The notes under the pieces were generated by a model. It saw only the letters and a list, made by a program, of their open reading frames with translations. It did no database searches and had not been told where the DNA came from. Of a DNA stretch of 64,000 nucleotides, positions 46,442 to 55,269 are shown piece by piece. Position 1 is the first letter of the stretch; every line of letters begins with the position of its first letter. The position numbers were made by a program, and so were the translations under genes. Source of the stretch: Blattabacterium cuenoti (GTDB lineage: Bacteria; Bacteroidota; Bacteroidia; Flavobacteriales; Blattabacteriaceae); the NCBI RefSeq assembly GCF_014251235.1, contig NZ_CP059181.1, positions 549,217-613,216 on the forward strand, given 5' to 3'.

Positions 46442-46960
46442 TTATATATTTTCCTTTTGATTTTTAATGTTTACTACTTTTGCAAAAACTTCTGCTTCAA
46501 CAACTAATTCATCGTTTACATAACCTTTACCTTCCATATGAACTATTCCTCTTCTTATAGATTCTAACAAATCTACTTGAAAAACTAATAAATCTCCAGG
46601 AATTACTTTTTTTTTAAACTTAACTTTGTCTATTTTCAAAAAATATGTAGAATAATATTTTGGATTTTTCATTTTATTTAAAACTAATACTCCACCAACT
46701 TGTGCAATTGCTTCTATTTGTAATACTCCAGGCATAATGGGTTCATTAGGAAAATGCCCCATAAAAAAAGGTTCATTCATAGTTACATTTTTTACTCCTA
46801 CAATATAATTATCTGTTAATTCTATAATTTTATCTACTAAAAGAAATGGAGGTTTGTGAGGTAAAATATTCATAATATCCTGAATATCGAAAATAGGTTT
46901 TCTTTTTAAATCAAATTTAGGTATATCTTTTTTTCTTCTATTTTTATTTATTTTTTTCAC
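46442..46960 (-). CDS. fabZ: 3-hydroxyacyl-ACP dehydratase FabZ, apparently released from an LpxC-FabZ fusion
   Basis: Dehydrates 3-hydroxyacyl-ACP. Hot-dog-fold catalytic residues are His69 in MGHFPNEPIMPG and Glu83 in LQIEAIAQVGG. At 172 residues it is longer than stand-alone FabZ (about 150) because of an N-terminal basic extension (residues 1-22). In Bacteroidota FabZ is usually the C-terminal half of a fused LpxC-FabZ protein, and this extension resembles the fusion linker. No LpxC sequence remains upstream, where only 89 bases separate it from the next gene, consistent with loss of lipid A synthesis. Confidence 0.93.
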   Translation of the reverse strand: MKKINKNRRKKDIPKFDLKRKPIFDIQDIMNILPHKPPFLLVDKIIELTDNYIVGVKNVTMNEPFFMGHFPNEPIMPGVLQIEAIAQVGGVLVLNKMKNPKYYSTYFLKIDKVKFKKKVIPGDLLVFQVDLLESIRRGIVHMEGKGYVNDELVVEAEVFAKVVNIKNQKENI

Positions 46961-47049
46961 AAATTCTATATTTTTGTCCAGAATATAATTCTTACTATAT
47001 TTTTACTGATAAATAATTTTTATTCAACATAAAGTCTTTTTTTTTATTT

Positions 47050-47409
47050 ATGAATTTTTTTAAACGTTTAACTTTTTTTTTTTCAGGTTTTATCATAGGT
47101 TGTTTTATCGTATCATACCATAATACTATCTCAAATAGATTACCACATAATATAAAGATGAAAAAACTTATATCAGAAATAAAGTATTCTAAAAAAAATT
47201 ATATATTTTTTGATCCCATTTTAATAAAATCAAAGATTTTAACAGGAAAAATTTTCTTCAAAAAAAATTTATCAAAAACAAAACAATATCCTATATTGTA
47301 TTTTATTGAAGTAAAAGAAAAAGACAAAAAAATAATTTTTATAGTTGAAGAAAGAATAGATGTTTTTTCGGTAAAAAATTTTTTTTTCATGAAAACTAAA
47401 AGAAAATGA
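47050..47409 (+). CDS. Small membrane-anchored protein, possibly DUF4258-like
   Basis: A 119-residue protein with one N-terminal transmembrane helix (about residues 6-23, [17 protein letters not shown]) and a basic, beta-rich outer part. The anchored N-terminus and the position directly before rpmH resemble a flavobacterial DUF4258-domain protein, but sequence drift makes this uncertain. Its stop overlaps the rpmH start (ATGA), so the two are co-translated. Confidence 0.55.
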   Translation: MNFFKRLTFFFSGFIIGCFIVSYHNTISNRLPHNIKMKKLISEIKYSKKNYIFFDPILIKSKILTGKIFFKKNLSKTKQYPILYFIEVKEKDKKIIFIVEERIDVFSVKNFFFMKTKRK

Positions 47410-47555
47410 AAAGAACTTATCAACCTTCTAACAGAAAAAAAATAAATGTCCATGGTTTTCTAAAACGTATGAGCACAAAAAACGGAAGAAGAATCATATC
47501 CAGAAGAAGAAGAAAAAAAAGAAGAAAATTAACAGTTAATAATTATAAAAAATAA
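47406..47555 (+). CDS. rpmH: 50S ribosomal protein L34
   Basis: A 49-residue, Arg/Lys-rich protein starting [20 protein letters not shown] and continuing [20 protein letters not shown], the L34 signature, with a short extra tail. It overlaps the preceding gene by 4 bases and ends 2 bases before the convergent peptidase gene. rnpA and yidC, its usual partners in other bacteria, are not here; yidD is at 58501. Confidence 0.96.
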   Translation: MKRTYQPSNRKKINVHGFLKRMSTKNGRRIISRRRRKKRRKLTVNNYKK

Positions 47556-47557
47556 AA

Positions 47558-48733
47558 TTATACAAAATAAAATGATTCTATATCTCCAATTTCTGGATAA
47601 TTATTTCCTTTTTCTCTATAAAATTTTTTTCCATGACAAAATATATCTTCATACGAAAAAAAATCAGATAAATCTCCTATATCAACTATCTTAGATAAAA
47701 AATCAATATCTTTTTTAATAGGATTAAACTTTTCCTGAATCATAATTCCTATATCAACTAAAAAGTTATAGTTTTTTTTTTCTATTTTTATTTTTCTATA
47801 AATTTTATCTAATAATTTTTTTCTATTTTTAGGAATAGTGAAATAATGAGAATATTTTTTTTCAAGATTTTCTTCTCCGTGATAGGAAAGATTATATAAT
47901 CCTATAAGAATAGATAAAGCTTTATATTTTCTAATTAATTTTTTTAGAGGATCTTTTGGATAATTACCAGCCTCAATAAGAACACAAGGATAACCTTTTT
48001 CTTGAAAAAAATCTCCGGTAGCAGTAGGATAAAATTCACTAGAATACCTTCCTATGGATCCTGTACAAGGAAGAATGTCTTTCATGCTTTTTTCGACAGA
48101 AGAAATCAAACCCATAGCTTTTTTTCTCTCAGAAAAAACTTCATGATCTCCTTTCACGCTAGGACACAAAAAAGATAAAATTGCTGGATTAAAACATTTA
48201 TATCCAATATTATAAACACTTTTTTGATCGTGTAAATTGAATAAAAAATTAGGTTTAATTTTATTAATTTCACTAATTAATACTTTAATTTCAGGTGTTT
48301 GTAAACGAATAGCATCTCTATTTAAATCAATATTAACTGAATTTCTTCTTTGATACTTTTCAGAACCATCTGGATTTAACATAGGAATAAATAAAATAGT
48401 TAATTTTTTTCTTATAAATTTAACTATATCATAATTTTCATTTTTTACAAAAAAATGAAGAATATCAAACATAGATTTTGTTCCTGTTGTTTCATTTCCA
48501 TGCATCTGAGACCAAATAAAAACCTTATAATCTCCATCTCCCCATTGAATTTTGAATATTTTTCTATCTTCAATAGAAGATCCTATGTGAGAAATCATAC
48601 ACATATTTTTATATTTTTCTATCGTTTTTAATAAATGAGAATGTTTAAATAATTTGTATGAAAAAATACTCTTATCTTTAAAATCATCATACTTACTAAA
48701 TAAAAAAGGAATATCTAAATTTAACATAATCAT
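47558..48733 (-). CDS. M14-family zinc carboxypeptidase
   Basis: A 391-residue metallopeptidase. Zinc ligands His78 and Glu81 lie in QMHGNETTG, the third His in FNLHDQ, and the catalytic Glu in CVLIEAGNYP. No signal peptide is visible, so it may act in the cytoplasm, perhaps on peptides or peptidoglycan fragments; the substrate cannot be told from sequence. Separated from the next + strand gene by a 170-base spacer in which I see no clear promoter. Confidence 0.85.
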   Translation of the reverse strand: MIMLNLDIPFLFSKYDDFKDKSIFSYKLFKHSHLLKTIEKYKNMCMISHIGSSIEDRKIFKIQWGDGDYKVFIWSQMHGNETTGTKSMFDILHFFVKNENYDIVKFIRKKLTILFIPMLNPDGSEKYQRRNSVNIDLNRDAIRLQTPEIKVLISEINKIKPNFLFNLHDQKSVYNIGYKCFNPAILSFLCPSVKGDHEVFSERKKAMGLISSVEKSMKDILPCTGSIGRYSSEFYPTATGDFFQEKGYPCVLIEAGNYPKDPLKKLIRKYKALSILIGLYNLSYHGEENLEKKYSHYFTIPKNRKKLLDKIYRKIKIEKKNYNFLVDIGIMIQEKFNPIKKDIDFLSKIVDIGDLSDFFSYEDIFCHGKKFYREKGNNYPEIGDIESFYFV

Positions 48734-48903
48734 AATTTTTTTTATGAATAATTCTACTTTCTTAAAATGATAAAATTGTCTTATCTTTTTATAAAAATAC
48801 GATAAAACTGTATTGTTTCATTAAACCTAAATAAGATTTTTTCTAGAAAAAAAAACATATCTCCAATAAATAAAAAAAAAAGAAGAATGAATTTTTATTA
48901 ATT

Positions 48904-49698
48904 ATGAAGAATTATTTTAAATTAAGTTATACTGAATCTATTTTATTAATTTTAACATTTACTGTATTAAATTTTTTCAATCCAATTTTTAAAAAAATAT
49001 TAATTTATATTCATTTACCTGAAAGTATGATATTTTCTATATCATATACTATTCCTTTTCTTTTTTTATTTATTTTCATATCTCATCTATCTCAAAAAAA
49101 AAACAAAATTATAGATTTATCATTTAAGATTTCTCCTTGGTATGTTTATATTCTTCTTATTTCCATGATGATATGCATGATTTTTCTTAATGATTATATC
49201 ATTTCTTTTGTACCAAAAGAAGGTCCATTATTAGGAAATATGTACAAAGAAATAGAAAGTTTTCTGAAAGAAGAAGCAAAAAATCCAATTCCATTTCTTT
49301 CTACAACTGTATTATTAGCTCCAATATGTGAAGAAGTTCTTTTCAGAGGTATTATTTTAAATGGACTTCTAAAAAATAAAATACATCCGATTAAAGCTAT
49401 CTTATTTTCTTCTTTTTTATTTGGTTTAAGCCATATGAATCCTTGGCAATTTGTAGGAGGTTTTTTCATCGGTAGTTTTATAGGTTATATTTATTATACT
49501 ACATCTTCTATAATAGATTGTATTTTATTGCATATATTCAATAATACTTTTGCTATATTAACTATGTTTTTTTTCATAAATTATGAAGATTTTTCTGAAA
49601 ATAGAAATATCCATTTATTTCTAATTTTTATTATTAATTTATTGGTAATGACTACAGGAGGGATATTTCTTTTTAAAAGTAAAAGAAATAAAAAATAG
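48904..49698 (+). CDS. CPBP-family intramembrane glutamic protease
   Basis: A 264-residue polytopic membrane protein of the CAAX-protease/bacteriocin-processing (Abi) family. The paired glutamates and Arg are in APICEEVLFRG (Glu143, Glu144, Arg148), with His176 in FGLSHMNPW and a later His in LLHIFNN. About seven to eight membrane segments. Known members cleave membrane peptides; its target here is unknown. Confidence 0.9.
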   Translation: MKNYFKLSYTESILLILTFTVLNFFNPIFKKILIYIHLPESMIFSISYTIPFLFLFIFISHLSQKKNKIIDLSFKISPWYVYILLISMMICMIFLNDYIISFVPKEGPLLGNMYKEIESFLKEEAKNPIPFLSTTVLLAPICEEVLFRGIILNGLLKNKIHPIKAILFSSFLFGLSHMNPWQFVGGFFIGSFIGYIYYTTSSIIDCILLHIFNNTFAILTMFFFINYEDFSENRNIHLFLIFIINLLVMTTGGIFLFKSKRNKK

Positions 49699-49751
49699 AT
49701 TTATTCACAGAATAAAAAAAAAACTTTAACAATCATCATCAATATCACCTA

Positions 49752-50687
49752 ATGAAAAAATCTTCTTTAACTATTTTAGGATGCCATTCTTCAATTCCTA
49801 CAGAAAAATTTCATCCTACAGCTCAAATATTAGAGATGAAAGGATACTTTTTTCTTATTGACTGTGGTGAAGGAACCCAAGTTCAATTAAGAAAAGCAAA
49901 AATAAAATTTAATAAAATAGTAAATATATTTATCTCTCACTTACATGGAGATCATTTTTTTGGACTCATTGGATTACTTTCTACTTTTCATTTATTAGGA
50001 AGAGAAAAATCAGTAAATATATATGCTCCAAAGGGTTTAAAAGAAATTATTGATGTTCATTTTAAATGGTCCTATACAAAATTAAAGTTTTGTATCTATT
50101 ACATAGAATTATCGTCTGATAAACTAGAAAAAATAATGGAAACTGAAAAAATAGAAGTTTATACTATTCCATTAAAACATAGAATCTATACTAATGGCTT
50201 CCTTTTTAAGGAAAAACCTTGCAATAGAAAATTGAATATGAAGGAAATAAAAAAAATTTCTGATATTGGAATATCAGATTATAGAAATTTACAACTAGGA
50301 AAAAATTTTACAACAAAATTTGGAAAAATAATACCTAATAATCAACTTACATTTGATCCCCCAAAAATATTATCTTATGCTTTTTGTTCGGATACCTCTT
50401 ATTATCTTTCTGTTGTGGAAAAAATAAAATATGTAGATTTATTATATCATGAATCTACTTTTTTAAAAAAAGAAGAAAAAAGAGCTATAAAAACGGGACA
50501 TTCAACTGCAAGTCAAGCAGCATATATAGCTAAAAATTCAAAAGTGAAAAAATTATTATTAGGTCATTATTCCAATAGATTTCCAAATATTAAAGAATTT
50601 GAAGAAGAAGCTAAAGAAATATTCCATAATGTAGAAGCATCTGAAGCTTTGAAAACATATTATTTAGATGGAGAAACCATTATATAA
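49752..50687 (+). CDS. rnz: Ribonuclease Z
   Basis: Metallo-beta-lactamase-fold endonuclease that trims tRNA 3' ends. The 311-residue protein has the zinc motif HLHGDH at 63-68 and later ligands in FCSDTSYY and GHYSNRF. Because the tRNAs in this window do not encode CCA, 3' cutting at the discriminator by RNase Z is needed before CCA addition, which explains its retention. Confidence 0.95.
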   Translation: MKKSSLTILGCHSSIPTEKFHPTAQILEMKGYFFLIDCGEGTQVQLRKAKIKFNKIVNIFISHLHGDHFFGLIGLLSTFHLLGREKSVNIYAPKGLKEIIDVHFKWSYTKLKFCIYYIELSSDKLEKIMETEKIEVYTIPLKHRIYTNGFLFKEKPCNRKLNMKEIKKISDIGISDYRNLQLGKNFTTKFGKIIPNNQLTFDPPKILSYAFCSDTSYYLSVVEKIKYVDLLYHESTFLKKEEKRAIKTGHSTASQAAYIAKNSKVKKLLLGHYSNRFPNIKEFEEEAKEIFHNVEASEALKTYYLDGETII

Positions 50688-50769
50688 TATAGTTTATTCT
50701 AAATAATAAATAGAATATAATATCATAACAAAAATAAAACATCATATTTTTTCTTTTCTATCTTTGTTT

Positions 50770-51084
50770 TTATCCTAAATTTTGATCGTTTTTTTCCAAA
50801 AAAAAATAAAGTTTTGGAATTTTTTTAACTCTATATCTAAGTCTTTTAGAAAGTTCTTTTCTGTAAGAAAAAGATTGAGAACGAATTTTTTGAAAAAAAA
50901 TTTTATCCATAAAAGGATAGATAGATATATATACTTTTATTAAAGTATTAGAAACACTTACTTTTGTTAAAGTAACTAAGAAATTTTTATTTCTATTATA
51001 CTTCAAAAGTATTTCTGCTATTTCCATGTAAAATATTGAAGACAATTTCTTATTTTTAATAGAATCTTCTCCTATCATTTTCAT
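50770..51084 (-). CDS. rbfA: Ribosome-binding factor A
   Basis: A small KH-fold protein for 16S rRNA maturation and 30S assembly. The 104 residues show the N-terminal helix EIAEILLKYN, VTLTKVSVSNTLIKVYISIY and the C-terminal RVKKIPKLYFFLEKND. Length is near the family norm of about 110-130. Confidence 0.88.
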   Translation of the reverse strand: MKMIGEDSIKNKKLSSIFYMEIAEILLKYNRNKNFLVTLTKVSVSNTLIKVYISIYPFMDKIFFQKIRSQSFSYRKELSKRLRYRVKKIPKLYFFLEKNDQNLG

Positions 51085-51137
51085 TAAAAAATTTGTAATC
51101 TGAAAAATATTGTTGTAAAATTGTATTTATTATTTAC

Positions 51138-51211
51138 GGTCCCATAGCTCAGTAGGTTAGAGCACCTGACTCATAATCAGGCCGTCGCTGGTTCAAATCC
51201 AGCTGGGACCA
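51138..51211 (+). tRNA. tRNA with CAT anticodon (Ile2 or elongator Met)
   Basis: A 74-base perfect cloverleaf: acceptor GGTCCCA/TGGGACC, D stem GCTC/GAGC, anticodon stem CCTGA/TCAGG with loop CTCATAA (CAT), T arm GCTGG/CCAGC with TTCAAAT, discriminator A, CCA not encoded. Its T arm and anticodon loop resemble E. coli tRNA-Ile2, which carries lysidine and reads AUA, a frequent codon in this genome. Met elongator remains possible. Confidence 0.93.
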
Positions 51212-51221
51212 TTTTTTAAAA

Positions 51222-51295
51222 TGACCGGGGAGGGATTCGAACCCACAACTTACAGTTTAGGAAACTGTTGCTCTATCCTATTGAACTACCCAGCC
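51222..51295 (-). tRNA. tRNA-Arg (anticodon CCT), overlapping rpmA
   Basis: A 74-base cloverleaf on the minus strand: acceptor GGCTGGG/CCCGGTC, anticodon stem ACAGT/ACTGT with loop TTCCTAA (anticodon CCT at 51261-51259, reading AGG), T loop TTCGAAT, discriminator A. Its first ten bases are also the last ten bases of the rpmA reading frame, including the stop codon. It faces the tRNA(CAT) gene with ten bases between their 3' ends. Confidence 0.93.
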
Positions 51296-51570
51296 TTTTT
51301 TTTATTAATTTTATCTTTTTTTTCAAAAACAGATACTATAGATTTATTTTTCTTTCCTTTTTTAAAAACAACAAATCCATTTTTCATAGAATATAATGTA
51401 TGATCTTTCCCGATACCGACGTTTTTACCAGGATGATGTTTTGTTCCACGTTGACGAACTATAATATTTCCAGATTTCACATCTTGAAATCCATAAATTT
51501 TTATACCTAATCTTCTTCCTTTTGAATCTCTTCCATTTCTAGAACTTCCTGAACCTTTTTTATGAGCCAT
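51286..51570 (-). CDS. rpmA: 50S ribosomal protein L27
   Basis: The 94-residue protein begins [20 protein letters not shown] and has [21 protein letters not shown], the L27 signature. The last codons GCT GGG TAG (51294-51286) lie inside the acceptor and D-arm start of tRNA-Arg(CCT). Follows rplU by 13 bases, the usual L21-L27 pair. Confidence 0.96.
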   Translation of the reverse strand: MAHKKGSGSSRNGRDSKGRRLGIKIYGFQDVKSGNIIVRQRGTKHHPGKNVGIGKDHTLYSMKNGFVVFKKGKKNKSIVSVFEKKDKINKKKAG

Positions 51571-51583
51571 ATTGAATGATATT

Positions 51584-51910
51584 TTATTTATCCAAAAAAG
51601 AAATTACTTTAATTTTTGTAAAAAAATGTCTAAAACCTTTTTTTACTTTATATCCCTTTCTCCTTTTCTTTTTGAAAATAATGATTTTATCTCCTTTTAA
51701 ATGTTGTAAAATTTCAACTTCTACTTTTATATTTTTCAATATTGGATATCCTATTTTATAGGATCCATTTTTATAAAAGAAAAAAACTTGATCAAAAAAT
51801 ATTTTATCTCCTATTTTTGAAGAAGTAGTAGATAACCTAGGAACATAAACGTATTTATTTTCAATCAATTTAAATTGTATTCCTTTAATATTAACAATAG
51901 CGTATATCAT
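51584..51910 (-). CDS. rplU: 50S ribosomal protein L21
   Basis: A 108-residue protein starting [20 protein letters not shown] with the C-terminal [20 protein letters not shown], the L21 signature. The start overlaps the end of sufS by 4 bases (ATGA), so L21-L27 seem to be read through from the suf operon. Confidence 0.94.
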   Translation of the reverse strand: MIYAIVNIKGIQFKLIENKYVYVPRLSTTSSKIGDKIFFDQVFFFYKNGSYKIGYPILKNIKVEVEILQHLKGDKIIIFKKKRRKGYKVKKGFRHFFTKIKVISFLDK

Positions 51911-53130
51911 AGTAATATTTTTTTTACTTTTAAGAGACTATTAAACAAATAATCTATTTCTTTAAAAGTATTATATACAGAAAAACTAACACGAACCATT
52001 CCTTCTACATGGAAAAAATTCATTAATGGCTGAGCACATAAATGCCCTGTACGAACAGCTATACCTAAACGATCTAAGATGCTCCCTACATCAAAACAAT
52101 GCAATTTACTTAAATTAAAAGATATTATGCCCGATCGTTTTCTGTAATCATTTCCTCCATATAATTTGATTCCATCAATACAACTTAAACGTTGTATAGC
52201 ATATTTTAATAATTCTTCTTTATAAAATTGGATATTTTTTACTCCTATTTTTTCTACAAAGTCTATAGCGGTTCCCCAAACTATAATTCCTTCTATGTTT
52301 GGAGTTCCTGCTTCAAACTTAAAAGGTAAATTAGAGTACGTGGTTTTTTCAAAACTTACATTTTTAATCATTTCACCTCCGGATTGATAAGGTTCAATAT
52401 TTTCTAATATTTCTTTTTTTCCATATAAAACTCCAATACCAGTTGGTCCATACATTTTATGTGCAGAAAAAGCGTAAAAATCAACATCTAAATCCTGAAC
52501 ATTCAATTCTAAATTAGAAGGGACTTGAGCTCCATCAATTAAAACTAAAGCTCCATATTCATGAGATTTACTAATAATTTTTTTAACAGGATTAATAATA
52601 CCTAAAACATTGGATATATGGCTAATAGATACAATTTTTGTTCTTTCTGAAATTAAAAATTCAAAATAATCTAATTGTAAAAAACCGTCATTATTAATAG
52701 GTATAATTTTTAAATTTGCTTCTTTTTTATCACAAATAATTTGCCATGGAACAATATTAGAATGATGTTCTAAATATGAAATAATTATTTCATCTCCTTT
52801 TTTTATCTCAATACTAGAAGCTACTAAATTAATAGATTCAGTTGTTCCTTTTGTAAAAATAATTTCCGAAGAGCTTTTAGCTTGAATAAAATTTTGAATT
52901 TTTTTTCTTACATTTTCTACATTGTAAGTAGCCTTTTGACTGAGAAAATGCAAACCTCTATGTATGTTAGCGTTTATTGTTGAATAATAGGATTCAGAAG
53001 ATTGAATGACCTGTATAGGTTTTTGAGTTGTAGCAGCATTATCTATATAAACTAAAGGATAAGAATATACTTTTTTTTCTAAAATTGGAAATTGACTTCG
53101 TATTTTTTGAATTGTTTTTTGTGAAAACAT
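51907..53130 (-). CDS. sufS: Cysteine desulfurase SufS
   Basis: PLP enzyme that frees sulfur from cysteine as a persulfide for Fe-S assembly. The 407-residue protein has NAATTQKP near 31, the PLP Lys in SAHKMYGPTG and the active Cys in GHLCAQPLMNF (SufS type). Last suf gene, two bases after sufD. sufE or sufU, its usual activator, is not adjacent. Confidence 0.95.
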   Translation of the reverse strand: MFSQKTIQKIRSQFPILEKKVYSYPLVYIDNAATTQKPIQVIQSSESYYSTINANIHRGLHFLSQKATYNVENVRKKIQNFIQAKSSSEIIFTKGTTESINLVASSIEIKKGDEIIISYLEHHSNIVPWQIICDKKEANLKIIPINNDGFLQLDYFEFLISERTKIVSISHISNVLGIINPVKKIISKSHEYGALVLIDGAQVPSNLELNVQDLDVDFYAFSAHKMYGPTGIGVLYGKKEILENIEPYQSGGEMIKNVSFEKTTYSNLPFKFEAGTPNIEGIIVWGTAIDFVEKIGVKNIQFYKEELLKYAIQRLSCIDGIKLYGGNDYRKRSGIISFNLSKLHCFDVGSILDRLGIAVRTGHLCAQPLMNFFHVEGMVRVSFSVYNTFKEIDYLFNSLLKVKKILL

Positions 53131-53132
53131 AA

Positions 53133-54455
53133 TTATAAGTGTATACCTAATTTATTTTTCATTTTTTCATAAACTTCCTTCCTTAATTTTAAAATTTTTA
53201 TAGTTTTTAAAACCTCTTCTAAAAAGGAAAGTAATAATAAAATTTTACTTTCTTTTTCTGAAATACCTCTAGACTGACAATAAAATAAATCTTTTTCATG
53301 AAAACTACCAATAGTACAACCATGTGAACATTTAACGTGATCAGAAAAAATTTTTAATTGTGGTTTAGCATACATACAAGCTTCATCAGAAAAAATGATA
53401 TTATTATTTTTTTGAAAAGCATTAATTTCCTTTGTTAATTCTTTAATTAATATTTTTCCATTAAAAATTCCTTTAGATTGATTCCACAAAATATTTTTGT
53501 ACAATTGAAAACTATTGGAATTTGAAAATGAGTGTTCTATGAATGTATGATTATCTATCAATTGTTGTCTACCTGATAACAAAGAAATTCCATACAAATA
53601 AGAAACAGTTTCTTCTCCATGAGAATAAAAATTAAGATTATTTCTAATAAAATTACCTTGAAAAGAAAAAGTGTAAACCTTACATTTACTTCTCTTTTTC
53701 TGTTTGATAAACGTATTTTCAATAAGTGAAACTCCTTCTATTTTATCCTGAATTTTATAATATTCTATTTTACTATTGGGTAATGCATATATTTCACTAA
53801 CATAATTGCTAAATAATAAATGTTTTTTTAAACATTTATGATGTTCTATTATTTGTATAGAAGAATATTCTCCTACTATCATTAAGATCCTTGGGTTTAA
53901 CATTATACCTGACATTTTACCTGTATACACATGCAATATTTCTATAGGTTCTCTCAAAAATAGATTATTAGGTATATATATATAAACTCCATTATTTGAT
54001 AAAATAGTATTTAGTATATTAAAAGTTTCATCAGGATTAGATAATTTTCCATAAAATTTTTTAATAACATCATCTTCCTTTGATTTATTAATATCAGATA
54101 TTATCATATTTTTTTTTTCGTTTTCATTTTTGAAAATAGAATGATATTTTCCATCAATAAAAACAATAAGAAAAGAATTTTTCATATTAAAAATGAATTT
54201 TTCTATTCCCTTTTTTATTTGAAATGATTCTTCTCTATTTTCTTTTTCCTCTTTAGAAAGAATATAATAATCTTGATTTAGGATAGAATCAATATCTGTA
54301 TTGATCCATTCTTCATCCGTAATAGAAGGAAAACCTTTTTTTCTAAAAATTTCTACAGATTTATACTTTAAATCTGATATATAGGAGGATTTATTCTTAG
54401 TTTTTTTATCATAAAATTTTGATAAAAAGGTAATAATTCTATCTTTTAATAACAT
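53133..54455 (-). CDS. sufD: Fe-S assembly scaffold subunit SufD
   Basis: Partner of SufB in the SufBC2D complex. The 440-residue protein has the C-terminal SufBD core with CSHGCTIGSFHEKDLFYCQSRGI (read as CSHGCTIGS and FYCQSRGI). The N-terminal half is strongly diverged. Sits between sufC and sufS as in other Bacteroidota. Confidence 0.93.
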   Translation of the reverse strand: MLLKDRIITFLSKFYDKKTKNKSSYISDLKYKSVEIFRKKGFPSITDEEWINTDIDSILNQDYYILSKEEKENREESFQIKKGIEKFIFNMKNSFLIVFIDGKYHSIFKNENEKKNMIISDINKSKEDDVIKKFYGKLSNPDETFNILNTILSNNGVYIYIPNNLFLREPIEILHVYTGKMSGIMLNPRILMIVGEYSSIQIIEHHKCLKKHLLFSNYVSEIYALPNSKIEYYKIQDKIEGVSLIENTFIKQKKRSKCKVYTFSFQGNFIRNNLNFYSHGEETVSYLYGISLLSGRQQLIDNHTFIEHSFSNSNSFQLYKNILWNQSKGIFNGKILIKELTKEINAFQKNNNIIFSDEACMYAKPQLKIFSDHVKCSHGCTIGSFHEKDLFYCQSRGISEKESKILLLLSFLEEVLKTIKILKLRKEVYEKMKNKLGIHL

Positions 54456-54462
54456 GGAATAA

Positions 54463-55227
54463 TTAATTCAAAAAATTATTTTCTTGATTTTTAATCCATT
54501 CGTATCCTTTTTTTTCTAATTTATCAGATAATTTTTTATCTCCTGATTGAACTATTTTACCATCATATAAAATATGTAAAATATAGTCTGAATATAAATA
54601 ATCTAATAATCTTTTATAATGAGTAATAATGATCATAGAATTTTTTTCGTTTTTTAAAGTATTAATAGCTTTTGCTACAATACGTAAAGAATCTATATCT
54701 AATCCTGAATCAACTTCATCAAAAATAGATAATAAAGGATCAAACATAGCCATTTGAAATATTTCATTTCTTTTTTTTTCACCTCCTGAAAAACCTTCAT
54801 TTAAAGAACGATAAAAGAAATCTTTTTCAATATTCAAGAGTTCTGCTTTATTTTTCATTCTTAAAAGAATTTCTTTAGAAGACATTTTTTCTAATCCTCT
54901 GGCTTTACGAGACGAATCAATAGCTGTTTTTATAAAATTAATAACAGAAATACCAGGAATTTCTACCGGATTTTGAAATGATAAAAAAATTCCCAAATGA
55001 GCACGTTTATCAGGAGAAATGTTAATTAAATTTTTATCCTGAAAAAAAATATTTCCATCAGTGATATGATATTCTTTTTTTCCTGCAATGACAGAAGCTA
55101 ATGTACTTTTTCCGGATCCATTAGGACCCATGATCACATGAATTTCTCCTGGATTAATTTTTAAATTAATCCCTTTAATAATTTTTTTTTCTTTAATAGA
55201 AACATGTAAATTTTCTATATTTAACAT
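54463..55227 (-). CDS. sufC: Fe-S assembly ATPase SufC
   Basis: ABC-type ATPase that powers the SufBC2D scaffold. The 254 residues have Walker A GPNGSGKST near 34-42, the signature EGFSGGEKKRNE, and the SufC Walker B region with IFDEVDSGLDID. Soluble, no membrane partner. Confidence 0.96.
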   Translation of the reverse strand: MLNIENLHVSIKEKKIIKGINLKINPGEIHVIMGPNGSGKSTLASVIAGKKEYHITDGNIFFQDKNLINISPDKRAHLGIFLSFQNPVEIPGISVINFIKTAIDSSRKARGLEKMSSKEILLRMKNKAELLNIEKDFFYRSLNEGFSGGEKKRNEIFQMAMFDPLLSIFDEVDSGLDIDSLRIVAKAINTLKNEKNSMIIITHYKRLLDYLYSDYILHILYDGKIVQSGDKKLSDKLEKKGYEWIKNQENNFLN

Positions 55228-55269
55228 TTCTAGTTCAGTTTTTTTAAACTTTTTTTATTGATCAAATAA

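Noticed and set aside
50695..50717. 7-bp inverted repeat TATTCTA/TAGAATA between rnz and rbfA as a terminator
   Set aside because: Weak A+T stem, 9-base loop and no U tract; such repeats are expected by chance in this sequence.
51221..51403. Plus-strand frame across tRNA-Arg(CCT) and the end of rpmA
   Set aside because: It is the antisense shadow of a tRNA and a ribosomal protein gene with no protein-like pattern of its own.
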